From: Aureitalea marina | GTDB lineage: Bacteria; Bacteroidota; Bacteroidia; Flavobacteriales; Flavobacteriaceae | Reading direction: 5' to 3' | NCBI RefSeq assembly: GCF_002943755.1 | Contig: NZ_MQUB01000001.1 | Coordinates: 2,096,501 to 2,160,500 of the forward strand | DNA length: 64,000 bases | In this document: in pieces, positions 44,378-54,032 of the stretch | Position numbering within the stretch: position 1 is the first letter of the stretch | Layout of the letters: each line of letters opens with the position of its first letter | The notes under the pieces: generated by a model | Seen by the model: only the letters and a program-made list of their open reading frames with translations | Told to the model about the DNA's origin: nothing | Databases searched by the model: none | Program-made: the position numbers and the translations under genes

Positions 44378-45439
44378 TTATTGGTTCAATGCCTCGGCCA
44401 AAGTTGCTTGCTCGGCCATCCAGGCGTTGAAATCTTCTTCAGATTCTACGATGATCTTCATCTGCATGTTGTAGTGGTTACCACCACAGATCTTGTTACA
44501 CAATAACAGATAATCAAATTCGTAAGGCTCTAGTTCCTCTTCTCCATTGGCGAGAAGTTCCTGACTCTTATCTCTTCGGATCTGGTTGATGTGATTCACT
44601 TTTGCAACGATCTCATCGTTCATTCTCATCTCCTCTGTGGTGATGGTCGGTGTAAAACTGAATTGGGTAACCATACCTGGTACACAGTTCATCTGAGCAC
44701 GGAAGTGTGGCATGTAGGCTGAATGCAGAACATCCTGAGAACGCATCTTAAACAAGACCTTTCTGCCTACCGGCAAGTGCAATTCATTAACCACTACATC
44801 ATCCTGAGCATTTGGATCTGAGGCATCAACTCCGAGTTGGTTAACTCCCTCGATCAAACGAACGTTGGCTTCACCCAAAGTGTTGTCACCTCCTCCATAG
44901 CGGGCTCTCCAATCGAACTGGTAAGCGTATAGCTCGACCACCATCGGATCGTCCTCTGTATTCACATTCATGATATCAGTCCAGGTAAACAGACCGTAAA
45001 TGATCAGACCTGCCAAAACGATCACCGGGATGATGGTCCAGATGAATTCGAGTTTGTCATTGTCTGCATAGAAAGTCGCTCGCTGCTCTTTTTTACCTCT
45101 GTACTTAAAGGCAAAATAGTGGAGTAACCACTGGGTTATGATTCCTACTATAAAAATGATGATCATAGAGATCAGCCACAACTGATCGATCTGCAGACCA
45201 TGCTCCGAAGCGGACTCGGGCAACATAACATCACCCCACTTGTAAAAGGAAACAATACACAAGACATAAATGAAGAGCACAAACCCCAACATGAGGTATC
45301 CATTGACATTATTGTCCTTGTCGTTAGCAATCTCGGCATTGGCGTCGATCTCAGGGTTGGCCAGTCGCATGATCTTGCCCATCTGCATCACGGCAACTCC
45401 GAAAAGAATGATTACTAGAACTACTAAAAATGCGGTCAT
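44378..45439 (-). CDS. Cytochrome c oxidase subunit II (CuA subunit)
   Basis: This 353-residue subunit has three predicted N-terminal helices: an extra one at the start (AFLVVLVIILFGVAVM), then YLMLGFVLFIYVLCI, then IIIFIVGIITQWLLHYF. The periplasmic cupredoxin domain carries CuA ligands in DVLHSAYMPHF and LLCNKICGGNHYNMQM. Two features differ from the textbook protein: about 40 extra charged residues between the first His and the Cys pair, and CNKIC instead of CxExC, so the usual Glu is Lys. There is no fused cytochrome c domain. It follows actF after 24 bases and precedes coxA. Confidence 0.95.
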   Translation of the reverse strand: MTAFLVVLVIILFGVAVMQMGKIMRLANPEIDANAEIANDKDNNVNGYLMLGFVLFIYVLCIVSFYKWGDVMLPESASEHGLQIDQLWLISMIIIFIVGIITQWLLHYFAFKYRGKKEQRATFYADNDKLEFIWTIIPVIVLAGLIIYGLFTWTDIMNVNTEDDPMVVELYAYQFDWRARYGGGDNTLGEANVRLIEGVNQLGVDASDPNAQDDVVVNELHLPVGRKVLFKMRSQDVLHSAYMPHFRAQMNCVPGMVTQFSFTPTITTEEMRMNDEIVAKVNHINQIRRDKSQELLANGEEELEPYEFDYLLLCNKICGGNHYNMQMKIIVESEEDFNAWMAEQATLAEALNQ

Positions 45440-45463
45440 CTTTATTTTTCTTCTATGCGATTA

Positions 45464-46822
45464 TTAATAATGGAATACTTCACTTTCCTTCAACAATGGG
45501 TGACGCTTGACAACAAGCGGCGCTTTACTCAGAGCCGTAAACACGACATAGACAAACAGTCCAAGGAAGAACATAACGGCTCCGATCTCCGGCAAGCCAA
45601 TACCCCATGAGGTACCTACCGTCGCCGGCATCACCATATTGAAAACATCCACGTAGTGTCCGATCAAAATGACGATTCCGGTCATGATCACAAACCAGTT
45701 AACTCGTTTGAAATCAGAATTCATTAGCATGAGAACCGGGAAAATGAAATTTAACGCGACCATTCCAAAGAATGGAAGATTGTAATCCTCTATTCGAGTT
45801 ACAAAATAAGTAACCTCTTCAGGGATGTTCGAGTACCAGATCAACATGAACTGGGAGAACCAGAGGTAGGTCCAGAAAATACTGAAACCAAACATGAATT
45901 TAGCCAGGTCATGAATGTGACTGTCGTTGACCATCTCCAAATGACCTTGAGATTTCAGGTAGATCGTGACCATTGCTATTACAGTAATGGCGCTTACCAT
46001 CATTCCTGCAAATACATACCATCCAAATAGTGTGGAGAACCAGTGAGGATCAAAGCTCATGATCCAGTCCCAGGACATCATGGATTCTGTAACGATAAAG
46101 AATACCAGGAATCCAGCGGATAGTTTGAAATTCTTTTTAAACCAGGTGTTATCCTCTGCATTGTCATTGTGTAGCAGATACTTTCTGGATAGGAATCGAT
46201 ATAGGTTCCATCCAAGCAAGTAGATCACCGCACGGATCAGGAAGAAAGTAGTATTGAGAAAACCACTTTTCCCGGCTATGAGTTTGTCATAATGGTCACT
46301 TTCCGGGTCGATCAGTTCTGGGTCCATCCAGTGGAAGATGTGATTGACGTGGAAAGTAGACAACAGCAACAAAACCACAATAATAACCGAGGCAACCGGC
46401 AAATAAGCTGTAATTCCCTCCATGACACGAAACAGTACTGGAGACCAACCGGCCTGGGAAGCATGTTGAATGGCATAAAATGCCAGAGTCCCTAACGCAA
46501 TCATGAAAAAGAAGAATGATGCCACATATAGGGCAGACCATGGCCGGTTCTGCATCTGATGCAAGGTGTGCTCTAGATGCTCGGCCTCGCTGCCGTGACC
46601 ACCTTCGCCATGATTGGTTCCATGGGCCTCGCTGGAGACTCCGTGTCCACCGGCTTCACCGTGATCTGCAGTTTCTCCATGGCCATCGCCATGAGCAGCC
46701 TGCATGGCCGCAACCTCATCGGTATTTGCGGGAACGCTCATGAAACCAGCACCGATACCAATGGCACCCAATACCATAAATACCAGGGCAAAAAGTTTGA
46801 CTTTGTTCGATAGTGTATACAT
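45464..46822 (-). CDS. actF: Alternative complex III subunit ActF (quinone-binding membrane subunit)
   Basis: ActF (452 aa) is one of two NrfD/PsrC-like membrane subunits of the quinol:cytochrome c oxidoreductase. About ten helices with LMNSDFKRVNWFVIMTGIVI and SWDWIMSFDPHWFSTLFGWY mark the family. Between the first and second helices lies an insertion with ten His (residues 44-88, mostly His-Gly, His-Ala and His-Glu), possibly exposed to the periplasm and able to bind metal. It is preceded by actE and followed by coxB. Confidence 0.93.
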   Translation of the reverse strand: MYTLSNKVKLFALVFMVLGAIGIGAGFMSVPANTDEVAAMQAAHGDGHGETADHGEAGGHGVSSEAHGTNHGEGGHGSEAEHLEHTLHQMQNRPWSALYVASFFFFMIALGTLAFYAIQHASQAGWSPVLFRVMEGITAYLPVASVIIVVLLLLSTFHVNHIFHWMDPELIDPESDHYDKLIAGKSGFLNTTFFLIRAVIYLLGWNLYRFLSRKYLLHNDNAEDNTWFKKNFKLSAGFLVFFIVTESMMSWDWIMSFDPHWFSTLFGWYVFAGMMVSAITVIAMVTIYLKSQGHLEMVNDSHIHDLAKFMFGFSIFWTYLWFSQFMLIWYSNIPEEVTYFVTRIEDYNLPFFGMVALNFIFPVLMLMNSDFKRVNWFVIMTGIVILIGHYVDVFNMVMPATVGTSWGIGLPEIGAVMFFLGLFVYVVFTALSKAPLVVKRHPLLKESEVFHY

Positions 46823-46845
46823 ATCCTTAACTCTTCTCTGTGGTT

Positions 46846-47520
46846 CTAGTGGTTGTTGTCTTCGTGTTCTTCATCGTGTGGCTCCTCACCTTCCTCGCCC
46901 TCAGTATCATTGCTCGGCAAATAAGACAAGGCTTCGGCTACATCGGCCATAGGAACTCGTTCCGGCTCTCCCAACAGGGCAGCCTTAAGATTCATGACGT
47001 GATGTGTGATCTGCCAACGCTCTTCTTCAGATGTCTGAGAAGCGTAGGATCCCATGGAATTCAGACCGTACATCTGGACGTGATATACACCTCCGTCTGT
47101 GATCTTCCGTCCCGGATCGGCATAACTCGGAATACCAAGGAAAACCTCATTCTTCATGAGTATACCTTGTCCGTCTCCTTTATCCCCGTGGCAAACTCCA
47201 CAATAAATATCGTATAACTCTTTTCCTTTGGCCAGATTCTCTTCGGTCACAGGAAGCGGGTTCATCAATTCGTCCTTGGCCAGTTCCAGATCGGCAGTTG
47301 TGTTCTTGTAATCGTACGGTTGCCATCCTCTTGGGATACTCCCTTCTGCAGGTAGCATGGCGGCCTGGTCATTCGGGAAGATGCCGTATTCTCCGTAGGT
47401 CTCATAGCCTACTGGCTCGTACATGTTTGGCATGTACTGGTAGTTGGGCTTGGCCGTGTCAAAACACGATACCAGTGTCAACGACGCTATCGCAGCTATT
47501 GCCAGTGAAATATTTTTCAT
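46846..47520 (-). CDS. actE: Alternative complex III subunit ActE (monoheme cytochrome c lipoprotein)
   Basis: ActE (224 aa) has a lipoprotein signal (MKNISLAIAAIASLTLVSC) and one heme c site, CGVCH, near residue 112; the axial Met could be in a later VQMYGL or GSYASQ segment. I choose ATG 47520, two bases after the actD stop, over ATG 47532, because it gives a normal signal peptide. ActE passes electrons out of the complex toward the oxidase. The C-terminus is an acidic, His-containing tail. Confidence 0.93.
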   Translation of the reverse strand: MKNISLAIAAIASLTLVSCFDTAKPNYQYMPNMYEPVGYETYGEYGIFPNDQAAMLPAEGSIPRGWQPYDYKNTTADLELAKDELMNPLPVTEENLAKGKELYDIYCGVCHGDKGDGQGILMKNEVFLGIPSYADPGRKITDGGVYHVQMYGLNSMGSYASQTSEEERWQITHHVMNLKAALLGEPERVPMADVAEALSYLPSNDTEGEEGEEPHDEEHEDNNH

Positions 47521-47521
47521 A

Positions 47522-48055
47522 TTAATGTGCATCTTCGTTATCCATTATATTGATTTCTACGGCACCTGTTGTTGCCAAGAAATCGGTAACATCTTTTACT
47601 TCACTCTTCCCTGTGTCCACAGCCATTAGGAAGTGGTCATCTGTCGTTCTCACATCTGGATTTTCGGCTTTCTTGAAGGGCCAAAGCTTAGATCTCATGT
47701 AAAAAGTGATCACCATTAAGTGAGCCGCAAAGAAAACAGTCATCTCGAACATGATCGGTACAAAGGCAGGCATGTTCTCGATATAACTGAAGCTTGGCTT
47801 TCCACCAATATCCTGTGGCCAGTCCTCGATCATGATGAAATTCATCATGGTGATGGCTACAGACAGTCCAACCAGTCCGTAAATGAAGGAACAGATCGCG
47901 ATCCGGGTATATGGTAGCCCCATGACTTTATCCAGTCCGTGAACCGGGAAAGGGGTGTACACCTCTTCGATATGATAATGCTGCTTGCGGACTTCTTTGA
48001 CAGCATTCATCAGAATATCGTCGTCGTTGTATATAGCGTGAATGATCTTCGACAT
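47522..48055 (-). CDS. actD: Alternative complex III subunit ActD (DUF3341)
   Basis: ActD (177 aa) is a peripheral-like subunit with two membrane helices (FIYGLVGLSVAITMMNFIM and FVPIMFEMTVFFAAHLMVITF). It shows the DUF3341 pattern, starting IHAIYNDDDILMNAVKEVR and HIEEVYTPFPVHGLD. It lies ten bases after actC and runs two bases short of the actE start. No cofactors are expected. Confidence 0.94.
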   Translation of the reverse strand: MSKIIHAIYNDDDILMNAVKEVRKQHYHIEEVYTPFPVHGLDKVMGLPYTRIAICSFIYGLVGLSVAITMMNFIMIEDWPQDIGGKPSFSYIENMPAFVPIMFEMTVFFAAHLMVITFYMRSKLWPFKKAENPDVRTTDDHFLMAVDTGKSEVKDVTDFLATTGAVEINIMDNEDAH

Positions 48056-48065
48056 AACTGAGTCT

Positions 48066-49547
48066 TTAGGCAGGGTTGTTTTCGTTATTTTCTGCGGCTG
48101 CTGCGGTCAGATCACGAATGATCGGGGCCTCAGTTACCGGCACATAATGCTTGGCATCGTCTCCTTTATCTGCACGTAGATTCTTGTATCGATCACCGGA
48201 GCCCTTCAAAATGGACTTAACCTCCGCCTGTGCGATAACCGGGAAGGTTCGCGCATAGAGCAGGAAGAGTACAAAGAAGAATCCGATGGTTCCAATAAAG
48301 ATCCCAATATCTACAAAGGTTGGTGAGAACATGGTCCAAGAGGACGGCAGGTAATCCCTGTGAAGTGAGGTAACGATAATCACGAAACGCTCAAACCACA
48401 TACCAATGTTTACGACAATTGAGATAAAGAAGGAGAACATGATACTGGTTCTCAATTTCTTGAACCACATGAACTGTGGTGAGAATACATTACAGGTCAT
48501 CATGGCCCAGTAAGCCCACCAGTAAGGACCGGTTGCCCGGTTCAGGAAGGCGTATTGCTCGTATTCCACTCCGGAATACCAGGCGATGAAAAGCTCTGTG
48601 ATATAAGCAACACCAACAATAGAACCTGTAATCATGATTACAATGTTCATCAACTCGATGTGCTGAATGGTAATGTAGTTTTCCAGGTTGGAAACCTTTC
48701 GCATAATGATCAACAAGGTGTTTACCATGGCAAACCCTGAGAAGATCGCTCCCGCAACGAAATAAGGTGGGAAGATGGTGGTGTGCCATCCGGGAATCAC
48801 CGAGGTTGCGAAGTCAAAGGATACGATGGTGTGTACAGAAAGTACAAGTGGCGTTGCCAAACCGGCCAGTACAAGAGAAACCTCTTCAAAACGTTGCCAA
48901 TCCTTTGCTCGTCCACTCCATCCGAAAGATAGTATGCTGTAAACTCGTTTGGTAAATGGTGTAATGGCACGGTCCCGAATCATTGCGAAGTCCGGAAGTA
49001 ATCCTGTCCACCAGAATACAAGGGATACTGATAAATAAGTAGAGATCGCAAATACGTCCCACAATAGTGGTGAGTTGAAGTTCACCCATAGCGATCCAAA
49101 CTGGTTCGGGATCGGCAGTACCCAGTACGCTAACCAGGGACGCCCCATGTGAATGATCGGGAATAACCCGGCCTGAATTACAGAGAAAATGGTCATGGCC
49201 TCGGCCGATCGGTTGATCGCCATTCTCCATTTCTGACGGAAGAGCAGGAGTACAGCCGAGATCAAAGTACCGGCGTGACCAATACCTACCCACCAAACGA
49301 AGTTGGTGATATCCCAGGCCCAGTTTACCGTGGTATTCAATCCCCAGACACCGATTCCTGTGGAAATGGTGTAAATGATACATCCAATTCCCCATAGGAA
49401 GGCCGTCAGGGAAATACCAAAGACGATCCACCAGGATTTATTGGCCTGTCCCTCTACAGGAGCCGCAACATCCACGGTCACATCGTGGTACGTTTTGTTT
49501 CCCGTAACCAGGGGTTTTCTAATAGGTGCTTCGTAATGCGACGCCAT
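48066..49547 (-). CDS. actC: Alternative complex III subunit ActC (NrfD/PsrC-like)
   Basis: ActC (493 aa) is the main quinol-binding membrane subunit, with about ten helices. The NrfD pattern appears in NFVWWVGIGHAGTLISAVL and in PLVLSVHTIVSFDFATS. The His and Asp in the latter region match residues proposed to take part in quinol oxidation and proton transfer in this family. It follows actB after 31 bases and is followed by actD after ten. Confidence 0.95.
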   Translation of the reverse strand: MASHYEAPIRKPLVTGNKTYHDVTVDVAAPVEGQANKSWWIVFGISLTAFLWGIGCIIYTISTGIGVWGLNTTVNWAWDITNFVWWVGIGHAGTLISAVLLLFRQKWRMAINRSAEAMTIFSVIQAGLFPIIHMGRPWLAYWVLPIPNQFGSLWVNFNSPLLWDVFAISTYLSVSLVFWWTGLLPDFAMIRDRAITPFTKRVYSILSFGWSGRAKDWQRFEEVSLVLAGLATPLVLSVHTIVSFDFATSVIPGWHTTIFPPYFVAGAIFSGFAMVNTLLIIMRKVSNLENYITIQHIELMNIVIMITGSIVGVAYITELFIAWYSGVEYEQYAFLNRATGPYWWAYWAMMTCNVFSPQFMWFKKLRTSIMFSFFISIVVNIGMWFERFVIIVTSLHRDYLPSSWTMFSPTFVDIGIFIGTIGFFFVLFLLYARTFPVIAQAEVKSILKGSGDRYKNLRADKGDDAKHYVPVTEAPIIRDLTAAAAENNENNPA

Positions 49548-49578
49548 ATCTATTTTTTACTTATTCTATTGATGATAT

Positions 49579-52500
49579 TTAAGCTTCGGTTGTATTTCTG
49601 ACCTTAGTCTGATACATGACATTAGGCTTGGTTCCGACCTGTTCCAGCAGGTGGTACATACGGTCATCTTTGGACTTCTTGTACACTTCACTGTCGTGAT
49701 CGTTCACATCACCGAAAACAATTGCCCCGGTATTACATGCTGCAGAACATGCGGTCTTGAACTCACCGTCCTTGACAGGTCGTCCATCGCGTTTGGCATC
49801 CAGGATGGTCTTCTGTGTCATTTGGATACAGAAAGAGCACTTCTCCATCACACCACGAGAGCGAACCACAACATCTGGGTTAAGTACCATTCTACCCAGA
49901 TCATTGTTCATATGGTAATCGAACTCATCGTTCTCTGCATACAGGAACCAGTTAAATCTTCTTACTTTGTAAGGACAGTTGTTGGCACAGTAACGGGTAC
50001 CTACACAACGGTTATAAGCCATATGGTTTTGACCTTGACGACCGTGAGAGGTTGCAGCAACCGGACAAACAGTCTCACAAGGAGCGTGGTTACAATGTTG
50101 ACACATAACCGGCTGGAATGCTACCTGAGGATTAGCCGCGGCAACTTCCATCTCACCAAAGTCTGAAAGAGAGCTACCCAATCCGGAAATGCCTTCTTTC
50201 TTCTCGGTATCTCCGGAAAAGCTCTCTTCACTGGAGTAGTAGCGGTCGATACGCAACCAGTGCATATCCCGACTCTTTCTCACCTCATTCTTACCGACTA
50301 CAGGAACATTGTTCTCCGCATGACAAGCGATCACACAAGCCCCACAACCGGTACACGCGTTCAGGTCGATAGACAAGTTGAAGTGGTGACCGATCGAACG
50401 ATCAAACGAGTCCCAAAGATCGGCATCCGGAGAAGTCACAGGGATCTCTTGGTGATCTTTGGACACTTCTGGAATTGGGTTCCAATCGTGAACGTTCTTG
50501 GTATTAAATATCTCTAATGTGGTTTCGCGAATAATATCGCGACCCATCATAGTATTGTGAAGCTGAATACAAGCAAACTCATGCTCTCCTGCAACTTTCT
50601 CGATCTGCACGTTCTGAACATTACTAAAGTTCTGATACAGGATATTAGCATTTACTCCTGTCTGCATCTCTTTTTGTACAGCATCGGTTTTCCCGTATCC
50701 AAGGGCTAGTCCAACAGAACCTGGAGCCTGACCCGGTTGGATCAGAACAGGAACTTTTTCGATGACCTGGTCGCCAGATGTGATCTTGGCATAACCACCA
50801 TTCAAGGCGCCATTGGCCACGTTGTAATTGGTGATCCCTAAACTGGCAGCATCAGTTGCAGACATGGTCAGGTAATTATCCCATGATGCACGGGTAATTG
50901 GATCTGGCATTTCTTGCAACCAAGGGTTGTTGGCCATCTGGCCATCACCCATTGCTGTCTTGGTATATAAGGTAAGTTCAAACCCTCCGTCTTGTGGTAA
51001 GGCCATTGAAGCGGCATCATTGGAGGCAGACTCCATTTCATCAGCAGGCATGACCAGTTCCACATCGGCTGTGTGAACTCCATCGTGAAGCGCCTTGTTC
51101 CAAGAAGCCGACCCAAGAATATTGGTTTCCCAATTCTCACGCAGGTACTCGTAGAACGATTGATTACTTCCAGTCCACTTCAATAATGAATCTTCAAATT
51201 GACGCGTGTTGAATAAAGGACGGATAGTCGGCTGTGTTAATCCGAAGCTACCCTTTTTGATCTGGGAATCACCCCAAGCCTCCAGGTAATGTGGTACAGC
51301 TGCCACCATCTTAGAGGCTGAAGCTGTCGCATCTTTCTTCATGGCAAAGGCCAATGAGAAACTCAGATTACCATATGCTTCGGCAAACTGGGAGGTTGGA
51401 ACGGCGTAGACTGGGTCTACACCAACTGTGATCACTCCTTTGATTGATCCATTCTGAATCCCGTCGATCACACTATTCATAGCGGAAGCACTGGCCGAGC
51501 TGGTCATTTTAGGACGAGCTGTGTCAATTACTTCACTATTGCTGTTGATATTATAGTTAAGGGCAGCGGTTTGAGAGCCAGCATCTGGCAAACCTGTAAC
51601 GACGACACCCTTGCTCCCTGCCTTGCTCAAATGAGCTTTTGCTTTATTGATGGTTTCAACCACTGATTCAGGTAGACCTGAGGTACTACCATTGGCAACG
51701 ATCGCATTCAGCACCTTGGCCTGTTGTGAAGGTGTAACAGGCACGCGGACATCCGCATTGGCACCAGAAAGACTCATATTGGCCTCAAACTGGAAGTGCT
51801 TTGACATCTTACCTTGATGAGGTACGCGGCTTTTAGCATAGGCGCCTTCGTATCCTCCACCTTGCCAGTCTCCGATAAAGTCTGCACCCACAGAAACGAT
51901 CACCTCAGCTTTGGAGAAATCGTAATCAGGCAGGGCACGCACACCAAAACGGCTTTGGTAGGCGTCCAATGCACCAGAAGCATTCACAGAATCGAAAGCT
52001 ACGTGACGTACATTCGGATATTGGTTGGTGAATTGAGCAATCAGTTTTTCCGTAGAAGGACTGGCGAATGTCTTTGTCAGCAAGACAACATCCTGTCCGG
52101 CAGAAGCTGTAAGTGCAGAAGCAACTGCATTGTCCAGATCATCCCAACTTACAACATTGCCTCCCACCATTGGGCCCATCAGACGGTTGGTATCGTACAG
52201 AGACAACACCGACGCCTGAACGCGCGCATTGACATCGTTGTTCTCGGCCAGGTCATTTCGCTCGATCTTGATCGGACGACCCTCACGGGTCTTAACCAAT
52301 ACAGAGGCAAAGTCAAAACCATCGGCTATGGTCGAGGCGTAGTAATTAGCCACACCAGGAACGATCTCATCCGGTGCTACCACATAAGGAATCGATTTGA
52401 TCACCGGCCCTTCACAAGCAGCAAGTGATGCAGCTGCCGTAGAGAACCCCACGTACTTCAAAAAGTCACGGCGGGTAGTCGATGAGGCTTCCAGGGTTTC

Positions 52501-52650
52501 TTTATCACCCAGGAAATCATCGGTAGGGATTGGTTCAACAAATTCGTTCTGTTGCAGGTCCTCGACAATAGAGCTGCTTGGATTCAGCTCCTCAACACTT
52601 TTCCAGTATTTCTTGTTCGATGCCATATTGCTATCTGAAAATTTATTCAT
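49579..52650 (-). CDS. actB: Alternative complex III subunit ActB (molybdopterin-like / iron-sulfur subunit)
   Basis: ActB (1023 aa) has an N-terminal part resembling the molybdopterin oxidoreductase catalytic subunit (about 60-690) without a cofactor, and a C-terminal ferredoxin-like part. The C-terminal cluster ligands are CTGCGACVIAC, CQHCNHAPCETVC, CVGTRYCANNC and CSFC with a later CSAAC, matching three [4Fe-4S] and one [3Fe-4S] cluster. A twin-arginine signal is seen in TTRRDFLKYVGFSTAAASLA, preceded by an unusually long N-terminal extension of about 60 residues. It follows actA after six bases. Confidence 0.95.
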   Translation of the reverse strand: MNKFSDSNMASNKKYWKSVEELNPSSSIVEDLQQNEFVEPIPTDDFLGDKETLEASSTTRRDFLKYVGFSTAAASLAACEGPVIKSIPYVVAPDEIVPGVANYYASTIADGFDFASVLVKTREGRPIKIERNDLAENNDVNARVQASVLSLYDTNRLMGPMVGGNVVSWDDLDNAVASALTASAGQDVVLLTKTFASPSTEKLIAQFTNQYPNVRHVAFDSVNASGALDAYQSRFGVRALPDYDFSKAEVIVSVGADFIGDWQGGGYEGAYAKSRVPHQGKMSKHFQFEANMSLSGANADVRVPVTPSQQAKVLNAIVANGSTSGLPESVVETINKAKAHLSKAGSKGVVVTGLPDAGSQTAALNYNINSNSEVIDTARPKMTSSASASAMNSVIDGIQNGSIKGVITVGVDPVYAVPTSQFAEAYGNLSFSLAFAMKKDATASASKMVAAVPHYLEAWGDSQIKKGSFGLTQPTIRPLFNTRQFEDSLLKWTGSNQSFYEYLRENWETNILGSASWNKALHDGVHTADVELVMPADEMESASNDAASMALPQDGGFELTLYTKTAMGDGQMANNPWLQEMPDPITRASWDNYLTMSATDAASLGITNYNVANGALNGGYAKITSGDQVIEKVPVLIQPGQAPGSVGLALGYGKTDAVQKEMQTGVNANILYQNFSNVQNVQIEKVAGEHEFACIQLHNTMMGRDIIRETTLEIFNTKNVHDWNPIPEVSKDHQEIPVTSPDADLWDSFDRSIGHHFNLSIDLNACTGCGACVIACHAENNVPVVGKNEVRKSRDMHWLRIDRYYSSEESFSGDTEKKEGISGLGSSLSDFGEMEVAAANPQVAFQPVMCQHCNHAPCETVCPVAATSHGRQGQNHMAYNRCVGTRYCANNCPYKVRRFNWFLYAENDEFDYHMNNDLGRMVLNPDVVVRSRGVMEKCSFCIQMTQKTILDAKRDGRPVKDGEFKTACSAACNTGAIVFGDVNDHDSEVYKKSKDDRMYHLLEQVGTKPNVMYQTKVRNTTEA

Positions 52651-52656
52651 GCTTGA

Positions 52657-53940
52657 TTAATAGTGGCACTTACCACACTCCAGACCACCCATTTGGGCAG
52701 CTGTAAGTTTGTCTACACCATACTTCTTGGAGAGCTCATCATGGATCTTGGCGTAGTATTCGTTGCTCTCTACCTTTACGTTGGTCTCACGGTGACAGTT
52801 GATACACCATCCCATAGTTAGCGGAGAATACTGGTACATAATCTCCATTTCTTCCACTGGACCGTGACAGGTCTGACACTCTACACCAGCGACAGTTACG
52901 TGCTGGGAGTGGTTGAAATAAGCAAAGTCTGGAAGGTTGTGAATACGCACCCACTTAACCGGTTTGGACTCTCCGGTGTAGGCTTGGTTATCAACATCCC
53001 ATCCAACTGCCTCGTATAATTTTTGGATCTCGCCGTCGTAGAATTCCTTGGTGTATCCATTGGCCAAATCTTCTTCTCCATTGTACTCGGCAATGTTCTT
53101 GTGACAGTTCATACATACATTCAGGGAAGGAATTCCTGAGTGCTTTGACTTACGGGCAGAACTGTGGCAGTATTTACAATCGATCTGGTTAGTACCGGCG
53201 TGGATCTTGTGTGAGTAGTGGATCGGTTGAACAGGAGCATATCCCTGATCGACACCTACTTGACTCATCCAACCGTAGGCGAAGTAGGCCGCAGAAAGTA
53301 GTAAGAAGATACTCGTAACAAGAACCAAGAACTGATTTTGAACAAAGGCTCTCCAGATCGGAACTCGTTTTTGCTCTTCCGGGTATTCTACTCCATTCGC
53401 TTCTGCGATCTTCTTTAGCGTCCCGTTGACCAAAATCAACATAATCACCAACAGGGCAAAGATCAAGGCTAGTGCGACTAGGATGATGTCGTTGGAAACT
53501 CCGCTATCGCCTCCTCCAGTTCCTTCGACTGCAACCTGAGCAACAGCTGGTGCTTTCTTCTCCGTGTAAGTGTAAGCGATAATGTTATCGATATCGGCAT
53601 TGGACAAGGCCGGGAAGGCCGTCATCACCGATTGATTGTATTCGTTGAAAATGGCAACCGCCTGAGCATCTCCGGCTTTAACCATTTCCTGACTGTTCTT
53701 GATCCAGCTGTACAACCACTCCCGATCGTACTTGTCGCCCACCCCGTAGAGTGCAGGCCCGGTCGCCTTACTGTACAACTTGTGACAAGCGGCACAATTT
53801 GCTTTAAATAAAGCCTCCCCTGCCGCCGTGTCGATCACAGCTGTTTCCTGAGCAAATGTTGAAGTGGAAAATGTTAGCAGAAGGGCTAACAGAGGGAGTG
53901 ATAATTGAGCGGCTAGCTTACTTAATCTCACCTTTTGCAT
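52657..53940 (-). CDS. actA: Alternative complex III subunit ActA (hexaheme, fused cytochrome c)
   Basis: ActA (427 aa) carries six CxxCH heme sites. CAACH lies in a monoheme cytochrome c domain at about 35-125. Then come two membrane helices (about 151-173 and 203-223) and a periplasmic pentaheme domain with CKYCH, CMNCH, CQTCH, CINCH and CGKCH. The textbook ActA is a pentaheme protein with one helix, so the N-terminal cytochrome c looks like a fusion. I take ATG 53940 (MQKVRLSKLAAQLSLPLLA, a good signal peptide); a longer frame starts at 53973. It leads the operon actABCDEF-coxBA. Confidence 0.93.
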   Translation of the reverse strand: MQKVRLSKLAAQLSLPLLALLLTFSTSTFAQETAVIDTAAGEALFKANCAACHKLYSKATGPALYGVGDKYDREWLYSWIKNSQEMVKAGDAQAVAIFNEYNQSVMTAFPALSNADIDNIIAYTYTEKKAPAVAQVAVEGTGGGDSGVSNDIILVALALIFALLVIMLILVNGTLKKIAEANGVEYPEEQKRVPIWRAFVQNQFLVLVTSIFLLLSAAYFAYGWMSQVGVDQGYAPVQPIHYSHKIHAGTNQIDCKYCHSSARKSKHSGIPSLNVCMNCHKNIAEYNGEEDLANGYTKEFYDGEIQKLYEAVGWDVDNQAYTGESKPVKWVRIHNLPDFAYFNHSQHVTVAGVECQTCHGPVEEMEIMYQYSPLTMGWCINCHRETNVKVESNEYYAKIHDELSKKYGVDKLTAAQMGGLECGKCHY

Positions 53941-54032
53941 ACTAATGGTTAAATTTTGTCTCTTGCTTGGCATGATTTTCGCCTTATTTTCTGCGCTTCG
54001 GCAGGCCGTTTATCGTGCCAGAAATAACTGTG

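Noticed and set aside
48886-49431. Minus-strand frame of 181 codons inside actC in another frame.
   Set aside because: It overlaps a proven NrfD-like gene in a different frame, and has no family features.
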